A stretch of DNA of 64,000 nucleotides, taken from Gp13-AA77 sp035578005 (GTDB lineage Bacteria > Acidobacteriota > Terriglobia > UBA7540). The stretch is from assembly GCA_035578005.1 (NCBI GenBank), contig DATJYK010000162.1:1-64000 (forward strand). The letters run 5' to 3'. Shown here in pieces: positions 17,190-26,660 of this stretch (the first letter of the stretch is position 1; every line of letters starts with the position of its first letter). Position numbers and translations under genes: made by a program. The notes beneath the pieces are model-generated. The model had not been told where the DNA came from. It did no database searches and saw only the letters and a program-made list of their open reading frames with translations.

Positions 17190-17759
17190 ATGCCGGGCCA
17201 TGGCTCGAGGTATCGACGTGTTGTTGTGAGCGGAGCAGCGCTAGCGGTGACCGCCTGTGTTCTGATGTCGCTGAGTGTCAAAACCATAGCGGCGGAGGAC
17301 TCAGGCTTTCACTTCACGAGTGCGTCTTTCCAGGCCAACGGCGACATTCCGCCCCGCTTCACTTGCAGCGGCGACGATCTCTCACCGGCGCTGGCGTGGA
17401 TAGATCCCCCGGCCGGCACGCAGAGCTTCGCCTTGATCGCGGACGACCCCGATGCACCGGGGGGCGTATTTAGTCATTGGGTGCTTTACGACCTCCCCGC
17501 GGGCACCCACGAGTTGCCGGAGGGCGTCCCGCGCACTCCTGACCCTGAAGGCGGGCGGCAAGGACGAAACGATTTTGACAAGATTGGCTACAGCGGCCCG
17601 TGTCCACCCCCCGGCAGCCCCCACCGGTATTCTTTCCGCCTCTACGCGCTCGACAAGAAACTGAATCTGCGAGGCGGAGCTTCCAAGAGTGAGCTGGAGC
17701 GCGCCCTGAAGGGCCACATTTTGGCGCAAGCGGAATTGACGGGCCATTTCAGAAGATAG
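17190..17759 (+). CDS. YbhB/YbcL-type Raf kinase inhibitor-like (PEBP) protein, exported
   Basis: About 189 residues from ATG 17190, chosen because GGAGG (17180-17184) lies 5 nt upstream; an in-frame ATG at 17169 and a much longer upstream extension have no support. N-terminal signal (hydrophobic VSGAALAVTACVLMSLSVKT). The mature domain has the PEBP hallmarks IPPRFTCSGDDLSPALAW, FALIADDPDAPGGVFSHWVL, GTHELPEGVP and YSGPCPPPGSPHRYSFRLYA. Bacterial PEBP-like proteins bind anionic ligands; the physiological role is not established. It stands alone, convergent with thrB. Confidence 0.9.
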   Translation: MPGHGSRYRRVVVSGAALAVTACVLMSLSVKTIAAEDSGFHFTSASFQANGDIPPRFTCSGDDLSPALAWIDPPAGTQSFALIADDPDAPGGVFSHWVLYDLPAGTHELPEGVPRTPDPEGGRQGRNDFDKIGYSGPCPPPGSPHRYSFRLYALDKKLNLRGGASKSELERALKGHILAQAELTGHFRR

Positions 17760-17866
17760 GCTCTTTAGCTATCCTCAACCACTCGAATCACCTGCTGCGG
17801 CTCGACGAATTCCTTCCGCTGACGCCAGATTGTGCAGCTTCTCCTGCCGGAAGACAGCCACCGGTC

Positions 17867-18784
17867 TCAGTTACAGCAAGGCTGGCTCCAACCCTTGGCG
17901 CCGCGATTGTCGGCGGCGAGCGCGAACGGGCGCGACTCCACTCCGTTGCGGGCGAGCAACTCTCGGATGGCTTCAGCCACCACGAGAGCGTTGCCACGCA
18001 CAAAGGCCAGGATCGACGGCCCGGCGCCGCTGAGGCAGACGCCGAGCACGTTGGGATAGGTGAATCGCAGCGCCTCGGTCAAGCCGGGCACCAGCGCGGA
18101 ACGATAAGGTTGGTGCCAGCGGTCATCGAACATCTCACGCTGAAAACTGGTGTGGCCGGAAAAGAACTGCGCCACCATCGCCGCCGCCCGTTGCAAGTTG
18201 TGGACGGCATCGACTCGGGAGTAAGCGTCCGGAAGCGCTTCGCGCGCCTTCTCAGTAGGCACGGCGTAGTTGGGGACCACGAGTGCAAATTGAAGGCTCT
18301 CCGGAACCGGACAGGAATAGGCAATCACGCGGTCTTGCGTCTGAGCCGCCAGCGTGAAACCGCCTTCCCAGGCGGCTGCGACATTGTCGGGATGGCCCTC
18401 GCGGCGGGTTGCGAGTGAAATGATCTCTTCGTCGAAAAGATTGTGATCGGCGAGCCAGCGCGAAGCAGAGAGGGCAGCTACGATGGCCGCCGCGCTCGAA
18501 CCCAGACCGACGCCCACCGGAATGCGGTTGACGATCTCGAGATCAAATCCCTTCTTGATGCCCCACGCATCGAGCGTTTCGCAGATGGTGCGGCTAATGA
18601 GGTTGCTCTCGTCGCAAGGCACTCGCTCCGGCGTTTCACCGTCGTACTTTACGGTGATTCTGCCGTCCTTGCGGGATTTCACCACCACGTCAAGATAGAG
18701 ACCCAACGCCAGGGCGCCGCAGTCAAACAAGCAGCCAAGATTGGCACTCGTGGCAGGCACGCGTACCGAGACGCTATCCGGCAT
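17867..18784 (-). CDS. thrB: Homoserine kinase
   Basis: 305 residues from MPDSVSVRVPATSANLGCLF (an ATG 30 nt further upstream is possible). GHMP kinase of threonine biosynthesis: ATP + L-homoserine to O-phosphohomoserine, in the cytoplasm. The N-terminal PATSANLG, the ATP-binding glycine/serine loop PVGVGLGSSAAAIVAAL, REGHPDNVAAAWEGGF and the C-terminal LSGAGPSILAF are all present. It lies 84 nt downstream of thrC on the same strand, so the two consecutive threonine steps form an operon, probably under the SAM-I riboswitch upstream of thrC. A heptamer array sits in the thrC-thrB gap. Confidence 0.95.
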   Translation of the reverse strand: MPDSVSVRVPATSANLGCLFDCGALALGLYLDVVVKSRKDGRITVKYDGETPERVPCDESNLISRTICETLDAWGIKKGFDLEIVNRIPVGVGLGSSAAAIVAALSASRWLADHNLFDEEIISLATRREGHPDNVAAAWEGGFTLAAQTQDRVIAYSCPVPESLQFALVVPNYAVPTEKAREALPDAYSRVDAVHNLQRAAAMVAQFFSGHTSFQREMFDDRWHQPYRSALVPGLTEALRFTYPNVLGVCLSGAGPSILAFVRGNALVVAEAIRELLARNGVESRPFALAADNRGAKGWSQPCCN

Positions 18785-18807
18785 GCGGCACCTGCGCTGC
18801 GAGAACA

Positions 18808-18836
18808 GTGGCAAGTGACAAGTGACGAGTGACGAG
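18808..18836. repeat. Heptamer array (GTGACAA/GTGACGA) in thrC-thrB gap
   Basis: Four units GTGGCAA, GTGACAA, GTGACGA, GTGACGA. The same family occurs in inverted orientation at 32303-32340, where it forms the N-terminus of another gene. Only one arm is present here. Confidence 0.7.
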
Positions 18837-18868
18837 AAGGCTCCGCTCTCTTCTCACCTGTTGCCGTT

Positions 18869-20119
18869 TCATTGGGCTGCGACCCCTTCCAGCAGGCACT
18901 GTTCCTCAAATTCCTCCAGCTTCGGACGGATGGTGATACTTTCCGCCAGGCTGCCGTTCACGGCGCCGATCGTCTTGAGTCCGTTGCCGGTAATTACCAG
19001 CACCAAAGGCTTGTCGGCATCAATTCGCCCCGCGCGCAGCAGCTTGCGCGCCACGCCAACGGTTACGCCTCCGGCCGTCTCGGTGAAGATGCCCTCGGTT
19101 TCTGCCAGCAAACGGATGCCGTCTACAATCTCATCGTCGCTTGCGTCCTCGCCCGCGCCGCCCGATTGCAGAATGGCTTTCACAGCATAAGGTCCGTCGG
19201 CGGGATTGCCGATGGCGAGTGACTTGGCGATGGTGTGCGGCTTCTGAGGTTGGATCTCAGTGGTGCCCAGCTTGGCGGCCGTCGAAATCGGCGAGCAACC
19301 GGTGGCCTGCGCCCCGAAAAACCGCGGACGGTCTCCGTCCGGCGTTACCCATCCGAGCTGACCGAGCTCAGAGAAGGCTTTCGAAATCTTAGTGATCAGC
19401 GCGCCGCCGGCCATTGGCACCACGATGTTTTCCGGCAGTCGCCATCCGAGTTGCTCGGCGATCTCGTAACCCACCGTCTTCGAACCCTCGGCATAATAGG
19501 AGCGTAGGTTGACGTTCACAATGCCCCATTCGTGTTTCTGCGCGATCTCGGAGCACAGCCGGTTCACCTGGTCATAAGTGCCTTGAATCTTCACCAACGT
19601 TGCGCCATAAACCTGAGTGGCTACAATCTTCTCGTTTTCGAGATCTGCCGGGACGAAAATAAATGTCTTGAAGCCGCCGGCGGCGGCATGCGCGGCCACG
19701 GCGTTGGCGAGATTTCCGGTGGACGAGCAGCCTACCGTATCAAAGCCAAATTCGCGCGCCTTGCTGAGCGCCACGGCCACAACGCGGTCCTTGAACGAAA
19801 GCGTGGGGTGGTTCACCGCGTCGTTCTTGATGTAGAGTTCCCGCGCTCCCAGTGCGCGAGCAAGACGAGGCGCGGCCACCAGCGGCGTGTATCCGGTCTC
19901 GCGGCCAACCGTGGGCTCGCCAGCAAGCGGCAGAAGCTCACGGTAACGCCACATATTGGCGGGCCGCGAAGCGATCTCATCCCGGCGGAGATCGGCCCAT
20001 AAACGGGCGTAGTCGTAAACCGCCTCGAGCGGCGCCCAACATTCTTCGCAGGCCGCGATGGGCGTGTCAGCGTAAGTCCGATCGCACTCGCGGCACTTCA
20101 GGTGTAAGAGATAACTCAC
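18869..20119 (-). CDS. thrC: Threonine synthase
   Basis: 416 residues from GTG 20119, preferred because AAAGGAGG lies a few nt upstream; an ATG overlapping it is out of frame. PLP-dependent enzyme converting O-phosphohomoserine to L-threonine. An N-terminal Cys motif (CRECDRTYADTPIAACEECW) resembles a zinc ribbon, typical of this archaeal/thermophile-like subtype. PLP lysine in NHPTLSFKDRVVAVAL, phosphate loop in GCSSTGNLANAVAAHAA, C-terminal KPLVLVITGNGLKTIGA. Downstream thrB completes the branch. A SAM-I riboswitch (20265-20374) and a putative terminator (20222-20251) precede it, implying repression when SAM is plentiful. Confidence 0.95.
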   Translation of the reverse strand: MSYLLHLKCRECDRTYADTPIAACEECWAPLEAVYDYARLWADLRRDEIASRPANMWRYRELLPLAGEPTVGRETGYTPLVAAPRLARALGARELYIKNDAVNHPTLSFKDRVVAVALSKAREFGFDTVGCSSTGNLANAVAAHAAAGGFKTFIFVPADLENEKIVATQVYGATLVKIQGTYDQVNRLCSEIAQKHEWGIVNVNLRSYYAEGSKTVGYEIAEQLGWRLPENIVVPMAGGALITKISKAFSELGQLGWVTPDGDRPRFFGAQATGCSPISTAAKLGTTEIQPQKPHTIAKSLAIGNPADGPYAVKAILQSGGAGEDASDDEIVDGIRLLAETEGIFTETAGGVTVGVARKLLRAGRIDADKPLVLVITGNGLKTIGAVNGSLAESITIRPKLEEFEEQCLLEGVAAQ

Positions 20120-20221
20120 ATTGCCTCCTTTGGCGTTTCTGCACCTCATCTGAGTTCCCAATCGGAGTCGCCCGTGAGCAGGTTGGAGATAGCGGCCAGC
20201 GAGGAAGGCTTATAAACTCGA

Positions 20222-20251
20222 AAGCCTCCGCCGCGGGATTGGGGGAGGCTT
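20222..20251 (-). terminator. Putative riboswitch-controlled terminator before thrC
   Basis: On the minus strand AAGCCTCC (20251-20244) pairs with GGAGGCTT (20229-20222), and the run continues TTCGAGTTTA, a modest T-rich tail. It lies between the SAM-I aptamer and thrC, where an expression platform is expected. The tail is weaker than in a textbook terminator. Confidence 0.5.
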
Positions 20252-20264
20252 AAAGTACTTGCCC

Positions 20265-20374
20265 CTCTCATCTCTCCCGATCGTCGGGTGGGAATTAGCA
20301 CCTGGCGTTCCGCTATTGCGGAACCGGTTGCCGTGGCGTCACAGGGCCTGTCCCTCAGCCACTCTTGATGAGAT
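20265..20374 (-). ncRNA. SAM-I (S-box) riboswitch aptamer upstream of thrC
   Basis: The minus strand shows the SAM-I core in order: P1 5' strand CTCATC (20372-20367), AAGAGTGGCTGAGGGAC, AGGCCCTGTGACGCC, ACGGCAACC, a P3 hairpin GGTTCCGCAATAGCGGAAC, the invariant GGTGCTAATTCC, a P4 hairpin (CCCGACGATCGGG) and P1 3' strand GATGAG (20272-20267). All conserved SAM-binding elements are recognisable. SAM-I switches usually turn off methionine/SAM genes when SAM binds; here the first gene downstream is thrC. Confidence 0.9.
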
Positions 20375-21171
20375 TCAGGGTTACTGAATCGAATATTCGG
20401 TTGTAAAACACTAGACTAAGGCAGCCACAAAGGGTTGTCAAGGGCCTTGCCAGAAAAATTTTGAGCTCCAACGTACGCAAACTGACTGGGACGTCGCATC
20501 ATGAGTTTCCCCAAGAATCGCGATTGAACGAAAGAGGCTGGTGAGAGGCTGGTGAGCGCTGAGGGGGGAAACAAGGGTGCCGTAAAATCAGAAGTGAACC
20601 GGGAACCGAGGACGAGCGTTTTCTCGCGCAAGTGTAATACCATACCTCCGATACCGTTCGCTGCAGAATTTCTCAAAAATCCCAATTGTCTCTCCCGCCG
20701 ACCCCCCACATAACTCTCCAAACCCTTCATAGATTTAGACATTCCGGGCTGCTACATGCGTTTCTCACTTTTCCCATCTTTCTCTTCAGGCCTCACCGGC
20801 AAATGACCGGCTTTCTCACCTGTAACCGCCACATAACTCCGTACACTACTGATTGCATTGCACATTCCGGGCTGCAACCTGATTTTTCGCCTCACAGCCG
20901 GTGTAACCGGTACTTTTCCAACTGTAACCGTTACTTTGCGGTCGCGTGCTCTGCCACATGCCCGTTGTAACATTGCTGTAACATTGGGCCGGGAGCGGGC
21001 TCGCTGATTTCCGGCTGGCAAGCGAGCCAGAAAACCTCCCAGCCTGGACACCTTCGGGGTCCTGTGTACCACAATGGCGGTGAATCATCAAAACCGTCTC
21101 CAGCAACCGACTCCTGATCCTTGTAGCGTGATAATGTAGCCTACTGCTTGATTTCCCTCTGCCCGGGACCC
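20375..21171. other. Intergenic stretch with a 123-bp-offset direct repeat and TGTAACCG motifs
   Basis: No convincing gene. Two related segments at 20706-20753 and 20829-20876 share CCACATAACTC and ACATTCCGGGCTGC at the same 123-bp offset. TGTAACCG/TGTAACATT motifs recur at about 20820, 20901, 20925, 20966 and 20977. CGTTTCTCACTTTTC (20759-20773) recurs identically at 44891-44905. A motif GTAGCGTGATAATGTAGCCT (21123-21142) has relatives elsewhere. It looks like a patch of dispersed regulatory-type repeats. Confidence 0.45.
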
Positions 21172-22428
21172 CTATCCAACGTTATCCAAGTTCCCGGCTG
21201 AGAGCGAGCACCGTTTTCGAGAGGCAATCAGGCTCCGCCCAGGCCTGCCCTTCTGCCGCCGCGATTTTTGGGAAGTCCCCAGACTGGTGGGGTTGTAGTT
21301 TGACGTAGGGGCGAGTCTTGTTCCCCCCGGCGGCAACTGCTGCATCACTTCCGGAAACTTCACCATGATGTCGCCCCACGCCATTACCGTTTTTCCCTCT
21401 TGCTGGAACAGGCGCGCCACATCGCCGAGTTGTCGAATGAACAAAGTCGCCGGGTCAGCGGCACCGCGCGCGTCCTTAGCGGCCATTTCAATCTGGAAGG
21501 TCTCGTCGAAGCCGATGTGAACGAAGGGACTGGGAAACAGTTGCGCGAACTGTTTCGCCCAATCGGCCAGCAGAGGCATCACCCCGGGATTTCGCGGGTC
21601 AAACTCGGTGCCGTGAGCGACATCCGCAAGGCCGCTGTATTTCTCCACCCGGAACAGGTCGTGGAGGTGGCCATAGAGTTCAAGGCACGGAATCACGTCG
21701 ATGTGGCGCTCGCGCCCGTAGGCCACGATCCTTCCCACTTCATCCTGGGTGAAACGCCCGCCGGGATTCAGCAGCGGGTAACCCTTCAGCTCTACGCTGG
21801 CTTCGTTGTAAAAGTAATACTGGTTCAGTTTCCATCGCGCCATGAAGTCCAACTGGCGCTTCACCTCGCCTTCCGTGGGAAGCGGCCCGTGGCTCATATC
21901 CACCATCGTTCCGCGGTAGGCCAGCGACGGCCAGTCGTGAATCTCCACTTCGGGAAGCACGGCGTCGCCGTCCTCGCCCTCCACGAGCTGACACATCGTT
22001 TGCGCCCCGTAGAACAGTCCGGCCGTCGATGACGAGCGAAGTTCGATTGCGTCCTGCTTCGCGGTTATCTTATAGGCTTCACGTGAATCCGGTCCGGGTT
22101 GTTCTCCGGGTAGCGCCAGCGCCCCGACGGCTCCTGTTCGTTCGAGAACAATGGCCCGGCCAGCGGGATTCTGACCGGTGGAAATCGGAACTGAGACGCC
22201 GGCGCGAGCTGCCAGGCAGGCTGACAAGGTTTGGGCGGCGAAAATATCCTGAGCCGCTGGGTCTGCCGGTAGCCGGATCGTGAGGCCCCGCAACGGAATC
22301 TGGCCAGCGCCGTATCGAATCTCTCGCGGCTGGGGCACCAGCGGGCGGTGCTCAGCAGCGCGCGCCGGCAAAAGCGCGCCGCCGAGGTTCAGCACCATGA
22401 TGATGAAAAGGAGCATGCGCTTGGTCAC
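21172..22428 (-). pseudogene. Glycoside hydrolase family 20 (beta-N-acetylhexosaminidase-like), C-terminally truncated
   Basis: 418 residues. N-terminal export signal (RMLLFIIMVLNLGGALLPAR), GH20 N-terminal alpha/beta domain (LVPQPREIRYGAGQIPLRGL), then the catalytic barrel start (PSLAYRGTMVDMSHGPLPTE) with the catalytic Asp-Glu pair in FVHIGFDET. Family homology runs to about WGDIMVKFPEVMQQLPPGG; after that the sequence becomes Arg/Ser-rich and unrelated, and stops. Intact relatives need about 200-300 further residues of barrel and C-terminal region. The break falls near 21310-21330. Would remove terminal N-acetylhexosamine from glycans if whole; most likely inactive. Confidence 0.75.
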
Positions 22429-22586
22429 CCCGATTCCGGACGAGAATCGCGCAGTCGCCGCGCCGGATGCCGTATGACCATGTGAGGATGCGACCTCCGC
22501 CCAGACACCGCACGAAACGTTTCACGACGAGCTCTACTCAACTTGCAGTTACCGGATAATCGATCAACTACATAGATTATTCATTC

Positions 22587-22628
22587 TTGACAATCAGGTG
22601 AAGCCGCTATACAGGTATAGGATACCTG
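22587..22628 (+). promoter_or_regulatory. Promoter with overlapping inverted-repeat operator candidate
   Basis: TTGACA at 22587-22592 with -10 candidates TATACA (22608, spacer 15) or TACAGG (22610, spacer 17). Two overlapping dyads cover the -10 region: CTATAC-AG-GTATAG (22607-22620) and CAGGTAT-AGG-ATACCTG (22612-22628). It lies 236 nt upstream of the TonB-receptor gene. The rest of 22429-22864 shows no gene. Confidence 0.4.
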
Positions 22629-22864
22629 AGCGAGGCGTGCTGCTTATTTGGCGCATATGCAGGCGCGGCCAGGTTGACGGTTGCGAAATGCTCTGTAGCA
22701 TCTATATCGTTTCAGTTGGTCGTCTACTCACCGGCTCAACGTCTTGTTCCCAACTCGAAATATCCTCGCTTTCTGAGACGCGATTGGCTTGAGAAGTTAA
22801 AAAGATAAAGGCGGAAGAAAATGATTTCGCCTACAACGGGATGGGTCTCCAAGGAGAGTCGCAT

Positions 22865-25800
22865 ATGCAAAAGGCATCTCTGAATTCTCAGTTGGAGCGT
22901 CGCTGCGGTTTCTTTAGGGAAGGCTTCTTCGCAAGAGTCAGCCTCATGTTGCTCGCCTCCCTATTCCTGGTGGCGCTGGCGGGCCGGGCTCAAGACACGG
23001 CGACCATCGTGGGCACGGTCACCGACACCAGCGGCGCAGTGGTTCCGAACTGTACCGTCACCGTATCCAATCCCGATCGAGGGTTCGTGCGCGTCGTGCA
23101 GTCCAACTCAGCGGGGGAATACGCCGCCGCCAGGATCCCAATCGGGAACTACGTGATAACGGCAGAGATGACGGGCTTTCAGAAGCTGGTGCACTCTGGA
23201 ATCAGCCTCAACGCCGGACAGGAGCAACGCGTCGATCTGACCTTGACGGTAGGTCAGGTGGCGCAGCAGATAAGCGTTTCCGGCAACGTGACCAAGGTAG
23301 AAACTGAGTCCGCTACACTCTCCAGCGTTATCACTTCCAAACAAATCCAGAACCTCACCTTGAACGGACTGAATTTTGGAGCCTTGACCTTTCTGGTCCC
23401 AGGGGCGGCCCAGGACAACGGCTATTCGGAGGCGCAGCAACTGGGGCACGCGGGCGCCGAGGTCGGCGTATCCTTCAACGGCAATCGGGAAGAGTACAGC
23501 CAGTTGGAGTTGGATGGCGGCAACAACGCACAAGAAAGTTCTACCTCCATGGGTGGCGCTGTAACGCCCGCGATTGATATGATCGCCGAGTTCCGCATTT
23601 CCACGTCGAATTATGGCGCTGACGTTGGCCAGCACGCAGGAGCGCTGGTGGAGATCGCCACCAAAGGCGGCACCAAGCAATTCCACGGCGATGCCTATGA
23701 GTTCGTGCGCAACGACGCCATGGATGCAAACGACTGGTTCGCCAACCAGCAGATTGCGCCCCCGGGGGGTAACGCCCCTAAGACACCCCTGAAGTGGAAT
23801 ATTTTCGGATATACCATCGGCGGCCCCTTCTACATTCCCCATCACTACAACACGGACAAGAGCAAAACGTTTTTCTTCTGGTCCCAGGAATGGGCAAGAT
23901 ACCGCCAGGCGTCGGTGGTGAGCGGCAACGTTCCCACGCCGCAGATGCGGCAGGGAGACTTCAGCCAGTGCGACCCGTCATCGGGCAGTTACGTCCCGCT
24001 GCTGGTGGAGCAGGGTTGCGTGCTGCCGAGTGTCAACGGCGCCCCGGTGGATTCGGTCTCGGTCCACCCCAACGGCGCAGCGTGGTTGAACGGCTTCGTT
24101 CCGCTCCCCAACAATGGCATTGACGGCTACATCGCAGCTCACAGTGTTCCCACGAATTTCTCGCAGAAGAGCATCCGCGTGGACCAAAACATTAACGATA
24201 AGATGTCGCTGTTCGTTCGGTTCACCAACGACGAGTGGGCCAAGACGGTGGTCCCTGCCCTTTGGAGCGGATCGAGCTACGATTCCACCCAGTCTATCTA
24301 CGAGGTTCCGGCGAGGCAGACCGTCCTGCACATCAACAATAACCTCAAGCCCACCCTGTTAAACGAATTCATTATGAGTTACACCGATACTCCCCACTTC
24401 ATTGCGGTGCAGGCGGGCCCGGGCAGCCCGGCGCACTCGGTGGACAAGCCCCTCGACCTGGGACGCCTCCACTTTCTTCCCGGCCAACGCGGGCAACCCA
24501 CAGCTTCCGTCAATTTCAGTCGGGGGCGGTACGCCTTTCAGCTTCACCGTGAACAACGGAAATTATCGAGGCGCTTACGACGCTGAGCCCGTTTACACTT
24601 GGAGAGACAATATCGCCTGGAATAGGGGCAGCCACACGTTGAAATTCGGGTTCTTTCTCGAGAAATTTCAGTTGACCGAGCAATTCGGGTTCAACACCCA
24701 GGGGTGGTATACATTTGCGAACGGCAACGCCGTCACCACCGGTAACGCGCTTGCCGACATGTTCCTGGGCCGAATCGACAACTACCAGGAAGGGACCTTC
24801 AACGCCAATGGCGTCTACACGGGCGGATATGGCGTAGGACACTGGCGCCGTACCGATTTCGAGCCCTATTTCCAGGATGATTGGAAGGTGAGCCCGAGGC
24901 TAACCCTGAACTTCGGTGTGCGCTACTACTGGCTGATTCCTCCACACGACGTCACCAAGCCCACCGTCGATTCCAGCTTTATTCCGTCCCTTTACAATCC
25001 TTCGGCCCAGGTATTGCCTGGGCCTGACGGACTGTTACATCCGGATCCCGCTACGGGACGAATCTACGACTTTACCAACTTCGGCAACGGCCTGGTAGAG
25101 TGCGGCGCCGGGGTGATTGCCAAAGGCTGCCAGGTGGTCTACTACAAGAACGTTGGACCGCGATTCGGGTTTGCCTTTGATCCCACCGGCTCAGGAAAGA
25201 TGGCCATTCGCGGCGGAATCGGCATCTACTATGAAGCCGGAAACGGCAACAACGCCAACACCATCGGCCTCGAGGGGAACGCGCCCACTACGCTCGCGCC
25301 GCAGGTCTTTAACCTGACCACTTACAACTTCAACACCTCGGGCGGATTCGCAGGAGTGGGGCCCACCGGTCTCGGGATGATCCCTTACTATCAGAAAAAC
25401 CCCGCAATAACCCAGATGAATCTGAACGTTCAGCGCGAGATCAGGGGAAATAACCTCGTGACCTTCGCTTACGTTGGAACGCTCGGCCGCTACCTGGATA
25501 GCGGCCGGAACTTAGATCAGGTCCCGGTGGGGGTCGGCACCATGAACGTTCCGGCGCTTTCCTCCGGAAATGGAGGTCCGTGCGACGCCTCAGGCAACTG
25601 CGACGTGCAACAACTCCTGATCAACAACCAGGTGCCTTCGTTCTACTTCGTTCCCTATCAGGGCTATACCTCAATTCGAGTGAAGCAGTTCTCGGCGGTG
25701 TCCAGCTACCATGCTTTCCAGACCGAGTTTCGGCACACCACCGGCTGGGGCCTGACGGCACAGGTTTATTACACCTGGTCCCACATGATCGACAACTCCA

Positions 25801-26516
25801 CCTCCACTTATTTCGAAACCGGCGTCGACGACAACTACGACATGAACAGGTGGAAGGGAACTTCGGATTTGAATCGCACCCAGATTTTCGGTGCCAACTA
25901 CATCTACGCTTTGCCGTTTTTCCGGAACTCCCACGGGTTTGCCAAGCAGGCTTTGGGAGGATGGAACATCAGCGGCATCACCGCCTTCTTCACCGGCGTG
26001 CCGGTTGATTTCGGTTGCGGAGTGAACGGGTATTCCACCGGGATTGGCACCGGCGTCCGTTGCAACACCGTGGCTCCGCTGAAAATCCAAAAGAGCGTGG
26101 TAGACGTTCCTCAGTTTGGGCCCATGGTGCAGTGGGTGAATCCCGCTGATTTTGCGCAGCCCTTGCAGAGCCAACTGGCGGCCAACGGCCAGCCCGGTAT
26201 GTTTGGGTACATGGGCCGCAATGCACTAACCGGTCCGGGCCGCAACAACTGGGACCTGGCGCTGCACAAGGAGTTCGCGCTTCCCTGGCTCAAGGGGGAG
26301 CAATCCACTCTTCAGTTCCGGCTGGAGACCTTTAACACTTTCAATCATCCGCAGTGGAATTACATCAACGTCGGTTGCAACGGGGCTCCCAATGCCGACG
26401 GCAGCCTGGCGTTTGGCCGCACCTGCGGCGGTAATGATTACAACCCCGGAAATGGGACGGTAGGGAGCGCCTGGAATCCACGGAACGTCCAGCTTGCGCT
26501 GAAGTTTATCTTTTAA
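22865..26516 (+). pseudogene. Oar-like TonB-dependent receptor with a frameshift
   Basis: Start ATG 22865 behind AAGGAG (22851-22856). The first frame (to 24586) has an export signal, a carboxypeptidase-regulatory-like domain (TATIVGTVTDTSGAVVPNCT), a plug domain (SKQIQNLTLNGLNFGALTFL) and the first part of the barrel. At about 24449-24452 a run of four C seems to contain one extra base: removing it joins SVDKP to STWDASTFFPANAGNPQLPS and restores a single frame to 26516, giving about 1216 residues ending in Phe (NVQLALKFIF) like other outer-membrane barrels. Such receptors import large glycan or peptide fragments. The frameshift is either a true mutation or a sequencing error. Confidence 0.85.
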
Positions 26517-26543
26517 ACGCGGCGTCAAAATCGGCAGAGTGCC

Positions 26544-26611
26544 TGGGAGCGCGGGCGTCTCGCCCGCAACGGTCAAGAAAGAGAGCGTGCGGCAGGACGC
26601 CCGCGCTCCCA
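26544..26611. repeat. 16-bp inverted repeat, GC-rich stem after receptor gene
   Basis: TGGGAGCGCGGGCGTC at 26544-26559 pairs with GACGCCCGCGCTCCCA at 26596-26611. Located 27 nt after the receptor stop, between it and a TPR gene. No T-tract; it resembles a dispersed palindromic repeat that could act as a transcript-end hairpin. Confidence 0.7.
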
Positions 26612-26660
26612 CGATGCTGAGGCATTACACTTCAACACCTGGGCAGAAGTGGGGATCCGG

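Noticed and set aside
20416..20742. 108-codon minus-strand open frame
   Set aside because: No family resemblance, overlaps the repeat patch, and no ribosome binding site.
24402..24560. Separate start for the second half of the TonB receptor
   Set aside because: The first ~20 codons are the out-of-frame reading of the upstream receptor; it is a frameshift continuation, not an independent gene.
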